DNA of 64,000 bases from VRUE01 sp963764365 (GCA_963764365.1 CAVXSI010000020.1:186001-250000); one strand, 5' to 3'. Positions 25,469 to 34,204 are shown, counted from the first letter of the stretch. Notes: generated by a model from the sequence alone, not told the origin. A program made the numbers and translations.

Positions 25469-26197
25469 TTGACGCCGGCCTCGCGCAGCTACGACCGCGC
25501 CCAGGCCGACATCCGGCCGGTGGCGATCGACCCCGGCTTCGTCGAGACCGCGGCCGGCTCGGCGCTGATCTCGCTCGGCAAAACGCGGGTGATCTGCACC
25601 GCGTCGGTCAACGAATCGGTGCCGAAGTGGATGTCGGGCCGCGGCAAGGGCTGGGTCACCGCCGAGTACTCGATGCTGCCCGCCTCGACCGGAGACCGCA
25701 AGGCGCGCGACGTCTCCAAGGGCCGCCAGGACGGGCGCGGGGTGGAGATCCAGAGGCTGATCGGGCGCTCGCTGCGGGTCGTCGTCGACTTCCGCGCCCT
25801 CGGCGAACGCAGCGTCTACGTCGACTGCGACGTGCTGCAGGCCGACGGCGGCACTCGCTGCGCGGCGATCACCGGCGGCTACGTGGCGCTGCGGCTGGCC
25901 CTTCAAAAGTTGCTCGACGCCGGCAAGATCGAGGCGATGCCGCTGACCGGCTCGGTCGCCGCGGTCAGCGTCGGCATGGTCAACGGCCGTGCCCTCTGCG
26001 ATCTCGACTACGGCGAGGACTCCAACGCCGAAGTCGACGCCAACGTGGTGATGACCGGCGACGGAGGGCTGGTCGAGGTCCAGGCGACGGCGGAGCGGAC
26101 GCCGCTCTCGCGCGCCTCGCTCGACGAGTTGCTCGGCCTCGCCGAGATGGGCATCTCGCGGCTGCGCCAGGTGCAGGAGCGGGCAGCCGGCAGTTGA
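25469..26197 (+). CDS. rph: Ribonuclease PH
   Basis: 242 residues from TTG 25469, with GAGGGGAG ahead. Phosphorolytic 3'-5' exoribonuclease that trims tRNA 3' ends. DIRPVAIDPGFVETAAGSAL, WVTAEYSMLPASTGDRKARD, GRSLRVVVDFRALGERSVYV, DCDVLQADGGTRCAAITGGY and the phosphate-binding region are all intact. rdgB follows after one base; rph-rdgB pairs are common in bacteria. Confidence 0.96.
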   Translation: MTPASRSYDRAQADIRPVAIDPGFVETAAGSALISLGKTRVICTASVNESVPKWMSGRGKGWVTAEYSMLPASTGDRKARDVSKGRQDGRGVEIQRLIGRSLRVVVDFRALGERSVYVDCDVLQADGGTRCAAITGGYVALRLALQKLLDAGKIEAMPLTGSVAAVSVGMVNGRALCDLDYGEDSNAEVDANVVMTGDGGLVEVQATAERTPLSRASLDELLGLAEMGISRLRQVQERAAGS

Positions 26198-26198
26198 G

Positions 26199-26798
26199 TT
26201 GATCTTCGCCACCGGCAACAAGCACAAGCTGCGCGAGATGCGTGAACTGCTCCCCGGGGTCGAGTTGGAAAGCCTTCCGGCGGGAGTCGAGCTGCCGCCG
26301 GAGCACGGCCCGGACTTCGCGTCGATCGCGCTCGACAAGGCGCGGGTGGCGCACGCCGCGAGCGGGGAGGCGGCGATCGCCGACGACTCGGGGATCGAAG
26401 CCGCCGCGCTCGGCGGCCGCCCCGGCATCCACTCGGCCCGCTACGGCGGCCCCGGCGCGAGCGACGAGGAGAACCTCGAGAAGCTGCTGCGCGAGGTCGC
26501 CGCCGCGGGGGAGGACCGCCGCGCCGCCTACCACTGCGCGCTGGCGCTGGTCGAGGCCGATGGCTCCGAGCACCTCTTCGAGGCCCGCTGCGAGGGACGC
26601 CTGATCGAGGCCGCGCGCGGCGAGGGCGGCTTCGGCTACGACCCGGCCTTCGTCCCCGACGCGACCGGCACCGCCGACGAGCGGACGATGTCGGAGCTGA
26701 GCCAGGCGGAGAAGAACGAGATCAGCCACCGCGGCCTCGCGGCGCGGATGCTGATGCGGCACCTCGGCGGCGCCGGGGCGGCGCCGGCGGAGCGATGA
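26199..26798 (+). CDS. rdgB: XTP/dITP diphosphatase RdgB
   Basis: 199 residues from TTG 26199, immediately after rph. House-cleaning pyrophosphatase for non-canonical purine NTPs: IFATGNKHKLREMRELLPGV, ADDSGIEAAALGGRPGIHSA, EGGFGYDPAFVPD and SHRGLAARML are family hallmarks. The TGA overlaps the ATG of the cation transporter, so the three genes are one operon. Confidence 0.95.
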   Translation: MIFATGNKHKLREMRELLPGVELESLPAGVELPPEHGPDFASIALDKARVAHAASGEAAIADDSGIEAAALGGRPGIHSARYGGPGASDEENLEKLLREVAAAGEDRRAAYHCALALVEADGSEHLFEARCEGRLIEAARGEGGFGYDPAFVPDATGTADERTMSELSQAEKNEISHRGLAARMLMRHLGGAGAAPAER

Positions 26799-27697
26799 TC
26801 CGCACCAAGAGCGGCGCGGCGGCGCTCTCGATCGCCTCCAACGCGCTGCTGATCGCGATCAAGCTGGCCGCCGGGGCGATCACCGGCTCGATCGCGATCG
26901 TCACCGAGGCGGTCCACTCGCTGATCGACCTGGTCGCCTCGGTCGTCGCCTTCGTCTCGGTTCGCAAAGCCGACGAGCCGGCCGACGCCGAGCACCCCTA
27001 CGGTCACGAGAAGGTCGAGAGCCTGGCGGCGGCGATCGAGGGGATGCTGATCCTGATCGCCGCCGGGATCATCGTCTACGAGGCGACCCACCGGCTGGTC
27101 ACCGGCGCGACCGTCGAGAGCCTCGGGGTCGGCATCGCGGTGATGGGCTTCTCGATCCTCGCCAACCTCGCGGTCTCGACGGTGCTCGCGCGGCAGGCCA
27201 GGGCGCACGACTCGCCGGCCCTGGAAGGCGACGCGGCGCACCTGCGGACCGACGCGCTCACCTCCGCCGGCGTCCTCGCCGGACTGGCGCTCGTGCAGAT
27301 CACCGGCATCGTCGCCTTCGACTCGATCACCGCCCTGGTCGTCGCGGTGGCGATCGTCACCGCCGGCCTGCGGATCATCCGCCGCTCCTCCGGCGTGCTG
27401 GTCGACGAGGCGCTGCCGGAGGACGAGATGGACCGGATCGAGGCGGCGATCGCCGCCGCCCGCACCCCCGAGGTCGCCGGCTACCACAAGCTGCGCGCCC
27501 GCCGTGCCGGCAGCCGCCGCCACATCGACCTCCACGTCCAGTACCGCGCCGGCACCAGCCTCGAGCGGGCGCACGAGCTGGCCCACGCGATGCGCGACGA
27601 GATCGAGGCCAACGTCCCACGCGCCGAGGTCCTGATCCACGTCGAGCCGGAGACCTCCGTAAGGGAAGACGACACCGGCCCCTACCGCGCCGGTTAG
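26795..27697 (+). CDS. Cation diffusion facilitator transporter
   Basis: 300 residues from ATG 26795, four-base overlap with rdgB. CDF family: about six membrane helices (first at 10-32), metal-site residues in TEAVHSLIDLVASVVAFV and LRTDALTSAGVLAG, and the cytoplasmic C-terminal domain (VAGYHKLRARRAGSRRHIDL, VLIHVEPE). It exports divalent metal such as zinc, iron or manganese; which one is not readable. A family F repeat follows the stop. Confidence 0.93.
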   Translation: MIRTKSGAAALSIASNALLIAIKLAAGAITGSIAIVTEAVHSLIDLVASVVAFVSVRKADEPADAEHPYGHEKVESLAAAIEGMLILIAAGIIVYEATHRLVTGATVESLGVGIAVMGFSILANLAVSTVLARQARAHDSPALEGDAAHLRTDALTSAGVLAGLALVQITGIVAFDSITALVVAVAIVTAGLRIIRRSSGVLVDEALPEDEMDRIEAAIAAARTPEVAGYHKLRARRAGSRRHIDLHVQYRAGTSLERAHELAHAMRDEIEANVPRAEVLIHVEPETSVREDDTGPYRAG

Positions 27698-27704
27698 AAC
27701 AACC

Positions 27705-27756
27705 GATCAGCGAACGTCACGATGATCTGATTCTCCGTGAGCGGCGCCGATATGGC
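27705..27756. repeat. Family F element, copy 1
   Basis: CCGATCAGCGAACGTCACGA, TGATCTGATTCTCCGTGAGC and GGCGCCGATATGG, matching 57304-57353 at about 85 percent. The loop ATCTGATTCTC is flanked by a short stem (TCACG/CGTGA). It lies between the cation transporter and a small minus-strand gene. Confidence 0.75.
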
Positions 27757-27906
27757 CTATGGGGAGGGCAACAGGTTCACGGCCGCGGCCAGCCCGACGG
27801 CGCCGACGGTGATCGCGTAGCCCGTGTAGCCGCCGATCGCGAAGAGGACGACGGCGATCGCGCAGACACCGACGACGATCATCCAGGAGGCGCGGGCGAC
27901 GGGCAT
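27757..27906 (-). CDS. Small two-helix membrane protein
   Basis: 49 residues from ATG 27906 to TAG 27757. Two hydrophobic segments (about residues 8-25 and 29-45) separated by GGYTG, with a single arginine near the N-terminus, predict a hairpin membrane protein. No recognisable family. Support is the hydrophobic, codon-biased frame filling the gap; its start overlaps the first bases of the longest possible reading of the divergent Roadblock gene. There is no clear Shine-Dalgarno. Confidence 0.5.
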   Translation of the reverse strand: MPVARASWMIVVGVCAIAVVLFAIGGYTGYAITVGAVGLAAAVNLLPSP

Positions 27907-27925
27907 GGGCGGTATTTTCACTCAG

Positions 27926-28306
27926 ATGTCCGACGATGCCGCGACCGGGGTGGTTTCAGGCGAGGCCGCAGCGGGCGCACTCGCCTACCTGGCGGAGATG
28001 TCGCTCGACCTGCGCGGCGCCGCGATCCTCGATTCCGCCGGCGCGGTGCTGGCGGCCGGCGACCGCCCGGAGCGCTGGCGCGACGATGCCGCGGCGCTGT
28101 TCGCCGCCGCCGACCGGGCCGGGCCCGAGCCGGTCGAGCAGATCCACATCGGCACCGAGCAGGGAGAGGTCTTCGCCCTGCGCCACGCCGGGCTGGCGGC
28201 TGTGGCGGTTACCGAGCGCTTCGCCCTCGCCTCGCTGACCTTCTTCGACCTGCGGGCGATGCTGCGCGACCTCGCCGCCGGCGGGGACGGGCGCTCGGGG
28301 GGCTGA
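27926..28306 (+). CDS. Roadblock/LC7-like domain protein
   Basis: 126 residues from ATG 27926; TATTTT ends seven bases before it, so leaderless initiation is favoured over ATG 27905. GALAYLAEMSLDLRGAAILD, AGAVLAAGDRPERW, IHIGTEQGEVFALRHAGLAA and LASLTFFDLRAMLRDLA fit the alpha-beta-alpha Roadblock fold of small-GTPase or chemoreceptor-like regulators in Actinobacteria. No GTPase is adjacent. It heads an apparent operon with a 74-residue protein, tldD and tldE. Confidence 0.7.
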   Translation: MSDDAATGVVSGEAAAGALAYLAEMSLDLRGAAILDSAGAVLAAGDRPERWRDDAAALFAAADRAGPEPVEQIHIGTEQGEVFALRHAGLAAVAVTERFALASLTFFDLRAMLRDLAAGGDGRSGG

Positions 28307-28310
28307 GACG

Positions 28311-28535
28311 GTGGCTCCCAAGCCTCACCGCGTGCTGCTCGACCGGGTCTCCGGCTACGCCGACGAAGCGGCGGCCTACATGCGCCGCCGCCGCGCCTCG
28401 CGCCGCCCCTTCGCCCGCCTCTACCACGGCGGCGGGCGGGCCGAGGACCACGCCGTCGACTCGGTCGCCGGCGGCGAGCTGTTCGTCGCCGCCGGGCGGC
28501 TGATCGAGGTCGCCGGGAAGCGATCGAAGTCGTGA
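28311..28535 (+). CDS. 74-residue basic protein before tldD
   Basis: From GTG 28311, four bases after the Roadblock stop, and overlapping the tldD start by four bases. MAPKPHRVLLDRVSGYADEA, an arginine-rich middle (YMRRRRASRRPFARLYHGGG) and a hydrophobic tail. No family recognised. Tight coupling to tldD makes it a candidate partner or substrate of the TldD/TldE protease; this is inference from position only. Confidence 0.65.
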   Translation: MAPKPHRVLLDRVSGYADEAAAYMRRRRASRRPFARLYHGGGRAEDHAVDSVAGGELFVAAGRLIEVAGKRSKS

Positions 28536-29926
28536 GCGGACCGCCGGCGCTGTTCGATCCCGAGGTCGCCGAACGCGTCCTCGCCCGCGCCCTCTCCTCG
28601 GGCGGCCGGTTCGCCGAGCTGTTCGCCGAACGGCGCAGCGGCATGACGATGGCGATCGACGAGTCGCGGATCGAGGCGGTGCAGGCGGGCGCCGAGCAGG
28701 GAGCCGGGGTGCGGGTGGTCGCCGGCGGCACCACCTACTTCGCCCATGTCGACGGCCTCGACCCCGGCGAGCTCGAGCGGGCGGCCGGGGAGGCGGCCGC
28801 GGCGCTGCGCGGCGAGCGGGCCGAGCCGCGGGCGCTGCGGGCCGCCACCGTCGAGCCGGAACCGATCGAGCGGCCGCCGGGCGACGTCCCGGCCGAGCGC
28901 AAGGCCGAGCTGCTGCGCGAGCTGGACGAGCGCGGGCGCGCCGCCGGCGACGAGATCGCCCAGCTGACGGCCTCCTATGCCGAGGCCCGCCGCGAGGTGG
29001 CCGTCGCCAACTCCGAGGGCCTGCTCAGCGGCGACGACCGCACCCGCACCCGGATCGGCGCCCAGGCGGTCGCCCGCCGCGGCGACCGGGTCGAGACCGG
29101 CGCCGAGACGCTGGGCGGCCACCGCGGCTTCGAGCTGCTCGAAGACGAGCCGGGGGAGATCGCCGCGAGCGCCGCCGGCAAGGCGCTGACCCTGCTCGAC
29201 GCCGGCCCGGCGCCGGCGGGGTCGATGCCGGTCGTCGTCGGCGGCGGCTTCGGCGGCGTCCTCTTCCACGAGATGACCGGCCACGGCCTCGAGGCCGACC
29301 ACGTCCAGAAGGGAGCCAGCGTCTACGCCGGCAAGCTCGGCGAGCAGGTCGCGCGGCCGCTGCTGAGCGCCTACGACGACGGCCGCCTGCCCGGCGAGTG
29401 GGGCAGCGACGCGATCGACGACGAGGGCACGCCGACGCAGAAGACCCTTGTGATCGAGGACGGCCGCCTCGTCGCCTTCCTCTACGACCGCCTGCGGGCC
29501 GAGCGCGACGGCGTCGCCTCGACCGGAAACGGCCGCCGCGAGAGCTTTCGCCACCTGCCGATCCCGCGGATGACCAACACCTACATCGCCCCCGGGGAGG
29601 CCGAGCCGGATCAGTTGATCGCCGAGCTCGACCGCGGCTTCTACGCCGCCTCCTTCGCCGGCGGCCAGGTCGACCCGGCGACCGGGGACTTCGTCTTCGG
29701 CGTCAGCGAGGGCTACCTGATCGAGGGCGGCAGGGTGACCGGGCCGTGCCGCGGCGCGACCCTGATCGGCAACTGCCTCGAGGCGCTGATGGCGATCGAC
29801 GCGGTCGGCAGCGACTTCCGCATGAAGTCCGGGATCTGCGGCAAGGGTGGCCAGAAAGTCCCGGTCGGGACCGGCCAGGGCCACGTGCGGCTGGCCGCGA
29901 TGACCGTCGGGGGCACCGACATATGA
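28532..29926 (+). CDS. tldD: Metalloprotease TldD
   Basis: 464 residues from GTG 28532. Catalytic subunit of the TldD/TldE heterodimer, which degrades unfolded peptides and matures some ribosomal peptides. The zinc motif H246-EMTG-H251 lies in GGVLFHEMTGHGLEADHVQK, and the further ligand cysteine in MKSGICGKGGQKVPVGTGQG. Length and domain order are normal. A family E repeat starts directly after the TGA, separating it from tldE. Confidence 0.94.
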   Translation: MSGPPALFDPEVAERVLARALSSGGRFAELFAERRSGMTMAIDESRIEAVQAGAEQGAGVRVVAGGTTYFAHVDGLDPGELERAAGEAAAALRGERAEPRALRAATVEPEPIERPPGDVPAERKAELLRELDERGRAAGDEIAQLTASYAEARREVAVANSEGLLSGDDRTRTRIGAQAVARRGDRVETGAETLGGHRGFELLEDEPGEIAASAAGKALTLLDAGPAPAGSMPVVVGGGFGGVLFHEMTGHGLEADHVQKGASVYAGKLGEQVARPLLSAYDDGRLPGEWGSDAIDDEGTPTQKTLVIEDGRLVAFLYDRLRAERDGVASTGNGRRESFRHLPIPRMTNTYIAPGEAEPDQLIAELDRGFYAASFAGGQVDPATGDFVFGVSEGYLIEGGRVTGPCRGATLIGNCLEALMAIDAVGSDFRMKSGICGKGGQKVPVGTGQGHVRLAAMTVGGTDI

Positions 29927-29977
29927 GCTTCCGGTGTTCCCTTCCCTCGCCCCCCGCCGACAAGGCACAGCGGAAGC
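29927..29977. repeat. Family E palindrome, copy 2
   Basis: GCTTCCGGTGTTCCCTT and AAGGCACAGCGGAAGC form an imperfect stem; the left arm resembles the stem of the copy inside the MMPL gene (7498). It begins at the base after the tldD stop and ends eight bases before the tldE start. Confidence 0.6.
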
Positions 29978-29984
29978 CTGTTGT

Positions 29985-31337
29985 ATGAGCGAGTTGGGGA
30001 CGATCGCCGAGCGAGCGGTCGCGGCGGCGCTGGCGGCCGGGGCGAGCGATGCCGAGGCCTATGCCTTCGAGGCGGTGCGGCGCGAGGTCCGCGCCCACGG
30101 CGGCGAGGTCGAGAGCCTGACCGCGGCGACCCAGCGCGGGGTCGGCGTGCGGAGCTGGATCGGCGGCCGGGTCGGCTACGGCTTCGGCACCGACCTTTCC
30201 GAGGGCGGGATCGAGGAGACCGCCGCCCGCGCCGCCGCGGGCGCCCGGGTCGCCGACGAGGACGAGTTCGCCGGGCCGCCGCCGGGTGGCGAGGCGCCGC
30301 CGCTGGGCGGGCTCAGCGATCCCTCGCTCGGCGAGTGGTCGACCGCGCGGGTCGCCGGGCTGGCGCTCGCGGTCGAGCGGGCCGCGCTGGCGTCCGACCC
30401 GCGTGTGGTCGCGGTCGAGCAGGCGGTCTACGCCGACTCGGCCGAGGGCGTCGCGATCGCCTCCTCGACCGGCGCCGGCGGCGAGTACGAGAGCTCCGAC
30501 TGCTACGCCTACGCGCAGGCGCTCGCCGAGGGCGACGGCGCTCGCGAGACCGGCCTCGGCTTCGACCTCGGGCGCGGGCCGGCCGGCCTCGACCCGGAGG
30601 CGGCGGGCGCCGAAGCAGGGCGGCGGGCGACCGAGATGATCGGCTCGGTGAAGCCGTCCTCGCGCAGCTGCCCGGTGGTCCTCGACCCGACCGTCGCCGC
30701 CAGCTTCGTCGGCCTGCTCGGCAAGGTGCTGGGCGCCGACGCGGTTCAGCGCGGCCGCTCGCCGTTCGCCGGCCTGCTCGGCGAGGAGGTCGCCGGCGAG
30801 GCCTTCGTCCTGCACGACGACGGGCTCGACCCGGAGGGCTTCGCCAGCGCCCCGATCGACGCCGAGGGCACGCCGCGGCAGCGCACCGCGCTGATCGCCG
30901 GCGGGCGGCTCCGCGCCCACCTCTACGACGCCTACACCGCCCGCCGCGGCGACGCCGCCTCGACCGGCAACGCCGGGCGCTCCGGTTACCGGACGCCGCC
31001 CGGCGTCGCCGCCTCGAACCTCGTCGTCAGCCCGGGGGACGCCGGCTTCGAGCAGCTGCTGCGCGAGGCCGGCGAGGGCGTCCTGGTCACCGACGTCGCC
31101 GGACTGCACTCGGGCGTCAACCCGGTCTCCGGGGTCTTCTCGGTCGGCGCCGGCGGCCGCGCGATCCGCGCCGGCGCCCTGGCCGAGCCGCTGCGCGAGT
31201 TCACGATCGCCAGCGACCTGGTCGCGATGTTGCGCGCCGTGCGGGCAGCCGGATCGGAGGCCCGCTGGGTCCCGTTCGGGGGGTCGGTCAGCGCCCCGCC
31301 GCTGCTGATCGGCGAGATGACGATCGGCGGCTCCTAG
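29985..31337 (+). CDS. tldE: TldE/PmbA family protein
   Basis: 450 residues from ATG 29985. Non-catalytic partner of TldD: EAYAFEAVRREVRAHGGEVE, SSTGAGGEYESSDCYAYAQA, PVVLDPTVAASFVGLLGKVL, LYDAYTARRGDAASTGNAGR and HSGVNPVSGVFSVGAGG. It lacks the HExxxH motif, as expected. The frame extends upstream to 29934 but only through the repeat. Confidence 0.93.
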   Translation: MSELGTIAERAVAAALAAGASDAEAYAFEAVRREVRAHGGEVESLTAATQRGVGVRSWIGGRVGYGFGTDLSEGGIEETAARAAAGARVADEDEFAGPPPGGEAPPLGGLSDPSLGEWSTARVAGLALAVERAALASDPRVVAVEQAVYADSAEGVAIASSTGAGGEYESSDCYAYAQALAEGDGARETGLGFDLGRGPAGLDPEAAGAEAGRRATEMIGSVKPSSRSCPVVLDPTVAASFVGLLGKVLGADAVQRGRSPFAGLLGEEVAGEAFVLHDDGLDPEGFASAPIDAEGTPRQRTALIAGGRLRAHLYDAYTARRGDAASTGNAGRSGYRTPPGVAASNLVVSPGDAGFEQLLREAGEGVLVTDVAGLHSGVNPVSGVFSVGAGGRAIRAGALAEPLREFTIASDLVAMLRAVRAAGSEARWVPFGGSVSAPPLLIGEMTIGGS

Positions 31338-31412
31338 GAGCCAGGCACGCTTTACGCCCGCGCGCGCTGTTAGATTGCCGCCCGACCTCAACGACGACGG
31401 AGGAGCATCGAC

Positions 31413-31691
31413 GTGACCAAGGCTGAGTTTCTGGATCAATTGGCAGCTGACGAGCGGGTGGGCAGCAAGAAGGCCGCGGGCGACGCGGTCGACGCCGTGC
31501 TCGACGCGATCACCGACACGCTGAGCGGCGGAGGTGAAGTCAGCTTCACCGGCTTCGGCAAGTTCCACGTCGCCGAGCGCGGTCCCCGCCAGGGCGTCAA
31601 CCCCCGCACCGGCGAGCGGATCACCATCCAGGGCGGCAAGGTGCCGCGCTTCTCGGCCGGCTCGGCGTTGAAGGCCAAGGTCAAAGGCTGA
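31413..31691 (+). CDS. HU-family nucleoid protein
   Basis: 92 residues from GTG 31413 (GGAGGA nine bases upstream). The complete HU fold: MTKAEFLDQLAADERVGSKK, VSFTGFGKFHVAERGPRQGV, NPRTGERITIQGGKVPRFSA and GSALKAKVKG. It lacks the long lysine-rich tail of mycobacterial HupB. TTAGAT at about 31370 may be the -10. A hairpin with a family F loop follows. Confidence 0.96.
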   Translation: MTKAEFLDQLAADERVGSKKAAGDAVDAVLDAITDTLSGGGEVSFTGFGKFHVAERGPRQGVNPRTGERITIQGGKVPRFSAGSALKAKVKG

Positions 31692-31707
31692 ACCGCTCTG
31701 AGCCGAG

Positions 31708-31749
31708 CTCGCCCGCGATCGAAATCTGATTCTCTCGCGGGTGGGCGAG
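31708..31749. terminator. HU gene hairpin with family F loop
   Basis: CTCGCCCGCGA and TCGCGGGTGGGCGAG form a GC stem with a four-base bulge; the loop contains ATCTGATTCTC, the motif of the family F copies at 27705 and 57304. It lies 17 bases after the HU stop and can act as its terminator. Confidence 0.6.
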
Positions 31750-31763
31750 GGCGAAGCCCAATT

Positions 31764-32642
31764 GTGGTCCCCTTCGCAGATCGGCTCGCGGCGCTCGTCG
31801 AAGAGCGCCGCAGCCAGATCTGCCTCGGCCTCGACCCCGATCCCGCCAGGCTCTCCCCGGAAGTCGATCCGGGGCAGGGATCCGGGTCCGCGGCGGAGCG
31901 TGCGGCATCCGCCGTCTCCGTCCACTGCCGGCGGCTGATCGAGCGGGCCGGACCGGCCTGCGTCGCGGTCAAGCCGCAGCTCGCCTGCTTCGAGCGCCTC
32001 GGCGCGCCGGGCTGGGCGGCACTGGCCGAGGTCCGCGCCGCCGCGTCCGAAGCCGGCCTGTTGACGATCGCCGACGGCAAGCGCGGCGACGTGCCGGTGA
32101 CGGCCGCCGCCTACGCGCAGGCGCTGGTCGGCGAGACGCCGACCCCGTGGGGCCCGGTCGCCGGGCTGGGCGCCGACGCCTTCACCGCCAACCCACTGCT
32201 CGGGCTCGACGCGCTGGAGCCGCTCGTCGCCGCGGCCGAGCTGGCCGGGGCCGGGGTGTTCGCGCTGGTCAGGACCAGCAATCCCGGCGCCGCCGATGTC
32301 GAGGATCTGCCGGCGCCAGAGCGGCCGCTGCACGAGCGGCTCGCCGAGCTGGTCGCCGGGCTCGCGCCGCGGCTGGCGGGGGGCGGCGGTCTCAGCGGTA
32401 TGGGCGCCGTCGTCGGCGCCACTGCGCCCGAGCACATCGCCCGCCTGCGCGAGCTGATGCCGCACTCGATCTTCCTCGTCCCCGGTGTCGGCGCCCAGGG
32501 CGGGCGCCCGGAGCAGCTCGGCGCCGCCTTCGCCCCCGGCCGGGCGGCAGCGCTGGTCGCCGCCTCGCGTAGCATTTCCGCGGACCCCGATCCCGCGGCG
32601 GCCGCGGAGAGCCTCCGCGCGGCGGTCTGGGAGGTGTCATGA
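31764..32642 (+). CDS. pyrF: Orotidine 5'-phosphate decarboxylase (type 2)
   Basis: 292 residues from GTG 31764. Final step of UMP synthesis. ICLGLDPDP, VAVKPQLACFERLGAPGW and the catalytic D104GKRGD109 (with K106) identify the longer PyrF type common in Actinobacteria; FALVRTSNPGAADV and FLVPGVGAQGG complete the barrel. No other pyr genes adjoin. The stop overlaps the ATG of the LysM gene. Confidence 0.95.
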   Translation: MVPFADRLAALVEERRSQICLGLDPDPARLSPEVDPGQGSGSAAERAASAVSVHCRRLIERAGPACVAVKPQLACFERLGAPGWAALAEVRAAASEAGLLTIADGKRGDVPVTAAAYAQALVGETPTPWGPVAGLGADAFTANPLLGLDALEPLVAAAELAGAGVFALVRTSNPGAADVEDLPAPERPLHERLAELVAGLAPRLAGGGGLSGMGAVVGATAPEHIARLRELMPHSIFLVPGVGAQGGRPEQLGAAFAPGRAAALVAASRSISADPDPAAAAESLRAAVWEVS

Positions 32643-32965
32643 AGAAGCGTTCCTCAGCCCCGGCCAGGGTGCTCGCCGCGACCGCGGTCGCCTGCGGCTT
32701 CGTCGTCGTCGTGGTGGTGATCGCGACTTCGCTCGGAGGAGGCGGCGGCAGCTCCGGCTCCGGCGCCGGAGCCGGCGGACAGGCGGCCAAGCACGGCGAC
32801 GGCCGGTCGAAGCTCCACACGCCGAAGGTCTACGTCGTCCAGAACGGCGACACGCTGACCTCGATCGCCCACCACACGGGCGTCCCGGTCGCCCGCATCC
32901 GCGCGCTCAACCCCGGCGTCGACCCGCAGATCCTGATCTCCGGCGAAACGCTGAAGCTGAGGTGA
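32639..32965 (+). CDS. Membrane-anchored LysM protein
   Basis: 108 residues, ATG overlapping the pyrF stop. One membrane helix (residues 12-32), a Gly/Ser linker, then a single LysM domain (residues 63-108: VYVVQNGDTLTSIAHHTGVP, ILISGETLKLR). It is probably anchored in the membrane and binds peptidoglycan outside. The next gene encodes a D,D-carboxypeptidase, supporting a cell-wall role. Confidence 0.9.
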   Translation: MKKRSSAPARVLAATAVACGFVVVVVVIATSLGGGGGSSGSGAGAGGQAAKHGDGRSKLHTPKVYVVQNGDTLTSIAHHTGVPVARIRALNPGVDPQILISGETLKLR

Positions 32966-32980
32966 GCGCCGATCGCGGCG

Positions 32981-34204
32981 GTGGTAGTCGGTCGTTCGAC
33001 CCCGCCGCGCTCGGCGGTTGAAAAGGCCATACGGGGGTCCATCCTGGCGGTGCTCGTCGCCTATCTCGCGATCGCGACAACGGCGAGCGCCGCCGGCCCG
33101 CCGCAGCTCGACGCCCGTGCCTGGGCGCTGATCGATGCCCGCAACGGCGCGGTCATCCTCTCCCACGCGGCGAGGCGCCATCTGCCGATCGCCAGCACGA
33201 CCAAGTTGATGACCGCCTGGGTCGTCCTGCACGAGCTGCCGCTCGACAGGATCGTCCGCGCCGCCCCCTACACGCCGACCTACGGCGAGTCGCTGCTCAA
33301 CCTGCGCCCCGGCCAGCGGATCAGCGTCCGCGACCTGCTCTACGGCCTGATCCTGCGCAGCGGCAACGACGCCGCCTACGACCTGGCCCGCGCCGCCGCC
33401 GGCTCGGAGGAGCGTTTCGTCGGGCAGATGAACCGCTACGCGGCGGCGCTCGGCCTCACCGACACCCACTACGCCAACCCGATCGGCCTCGATCAGCGCG
33501 GCAATCACTCCAGCGCCCTCGACCTGACCTCGCTGGCCCGCCGGCTGCTGCGGATCCCGGTCTTCGCAAAGATCGCCCGCTCGAAGCAGGCCGTGCTGCG
33601 CAGCGTCCACCCGCGACGCCGGATCGAGACGATCGACGAGCTGCTCGACCTCGCCCCCTGGGTGAACGGGGTGAAGACGGGGCACACCTGGCACGCCAAG
33701 TACGTCCTGGTCGGCTCGGGGCGGCGCAAGGGGGTCGAGCTGATCGCTGCCGTGGTCGGGGCGGAGACCGACGAAGACCGCTTCGAGGACGCTCTCCACC
33801 TGCTCGAATACGGCTTCTCCAGGTACCGCCGGCGGTTGCCGGTCCACGCCGGGCAGGCGCTGGCGCGCCCGTCGATCCGGTACCAGGGCGGCGAGCTGCC
33901 GCTGCGCGCGGCCCGCGGCGTCGCCGCCGGGGTGCGACGGGGCGAGCGGGTCGAAGTCGCGGTGCGGGCGCCGCGGCAGGTGACCGGGCCGATCCGCCGC
34001 GGCGCCGTCCTCGGCCGGGCGATCGTCAGGATCGACGGCCTGCGCTCCGGCGCGGTGCCGCTGCGCGCCGGCCGTGCGGTGCCGAAGGCGAGCGCATGGG
34101 ATCGCGCCCGCAGCTTCGTCGAAGACAACGCTGTCTGGGTCGCGCTCGCCGCGTTAGGGATACTGGTCCTCGTGGGACTCGTAATCAGGCGCTCCAGGCG
34201 ATGA
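32981..34204 (+). CDS. D-alanyl-D-alanine carboxypeptidase (S11 family)
   Basis: 407 residues from GTG 32981. Signal peptide (about 17-38, cleavage near ASA-AG), penicillin-binding motifs S72TTK75, S127GN129 and K232TG234, a C-terminal beta domain, and a C-terminal membrane helix (about 384-402) followed by RRSRR. This is the usual DacA/PBP5 topology: an extracellular enzyme trimming peptidoglycan pentapeptides. The TGA overlaps the next ATG. Confidence 0.93.
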   Translation: MVVGRSTPPRSAVEKAIRGSILAVLVAYLAIATTASAAGPPQLDARAWALIDARNGAVILSHAARRHLPIASTTKLMTAWVVLHELPLDRIVRAAPYTPTYGESLLNLRPGQRISVRDLLYGLILRSGNDAAYDLARAAAGSEERFVGQMNRYAAALGLTDTHYANPIGLDQRGNHSSALDLTSLARRLLRIPVFAKIARSKQAVLRSVHPRRRIETIDELLDLAPWVNGVKTGHTWHAKYVLVGSGRRKGVELIAAVVGAETDEDRFEDALHLLEYGFSRYRRRLPVHAGQALARPSIRYQGGELPLRAARGVAAGVRRGERVEVAVRAPRQVTGPIRRGAVLGRAIVRIDGLRSGAVPLRAGRAVPKASAWDRARSFVEDNAVWVALAALGILVLVGLVIRRSRR

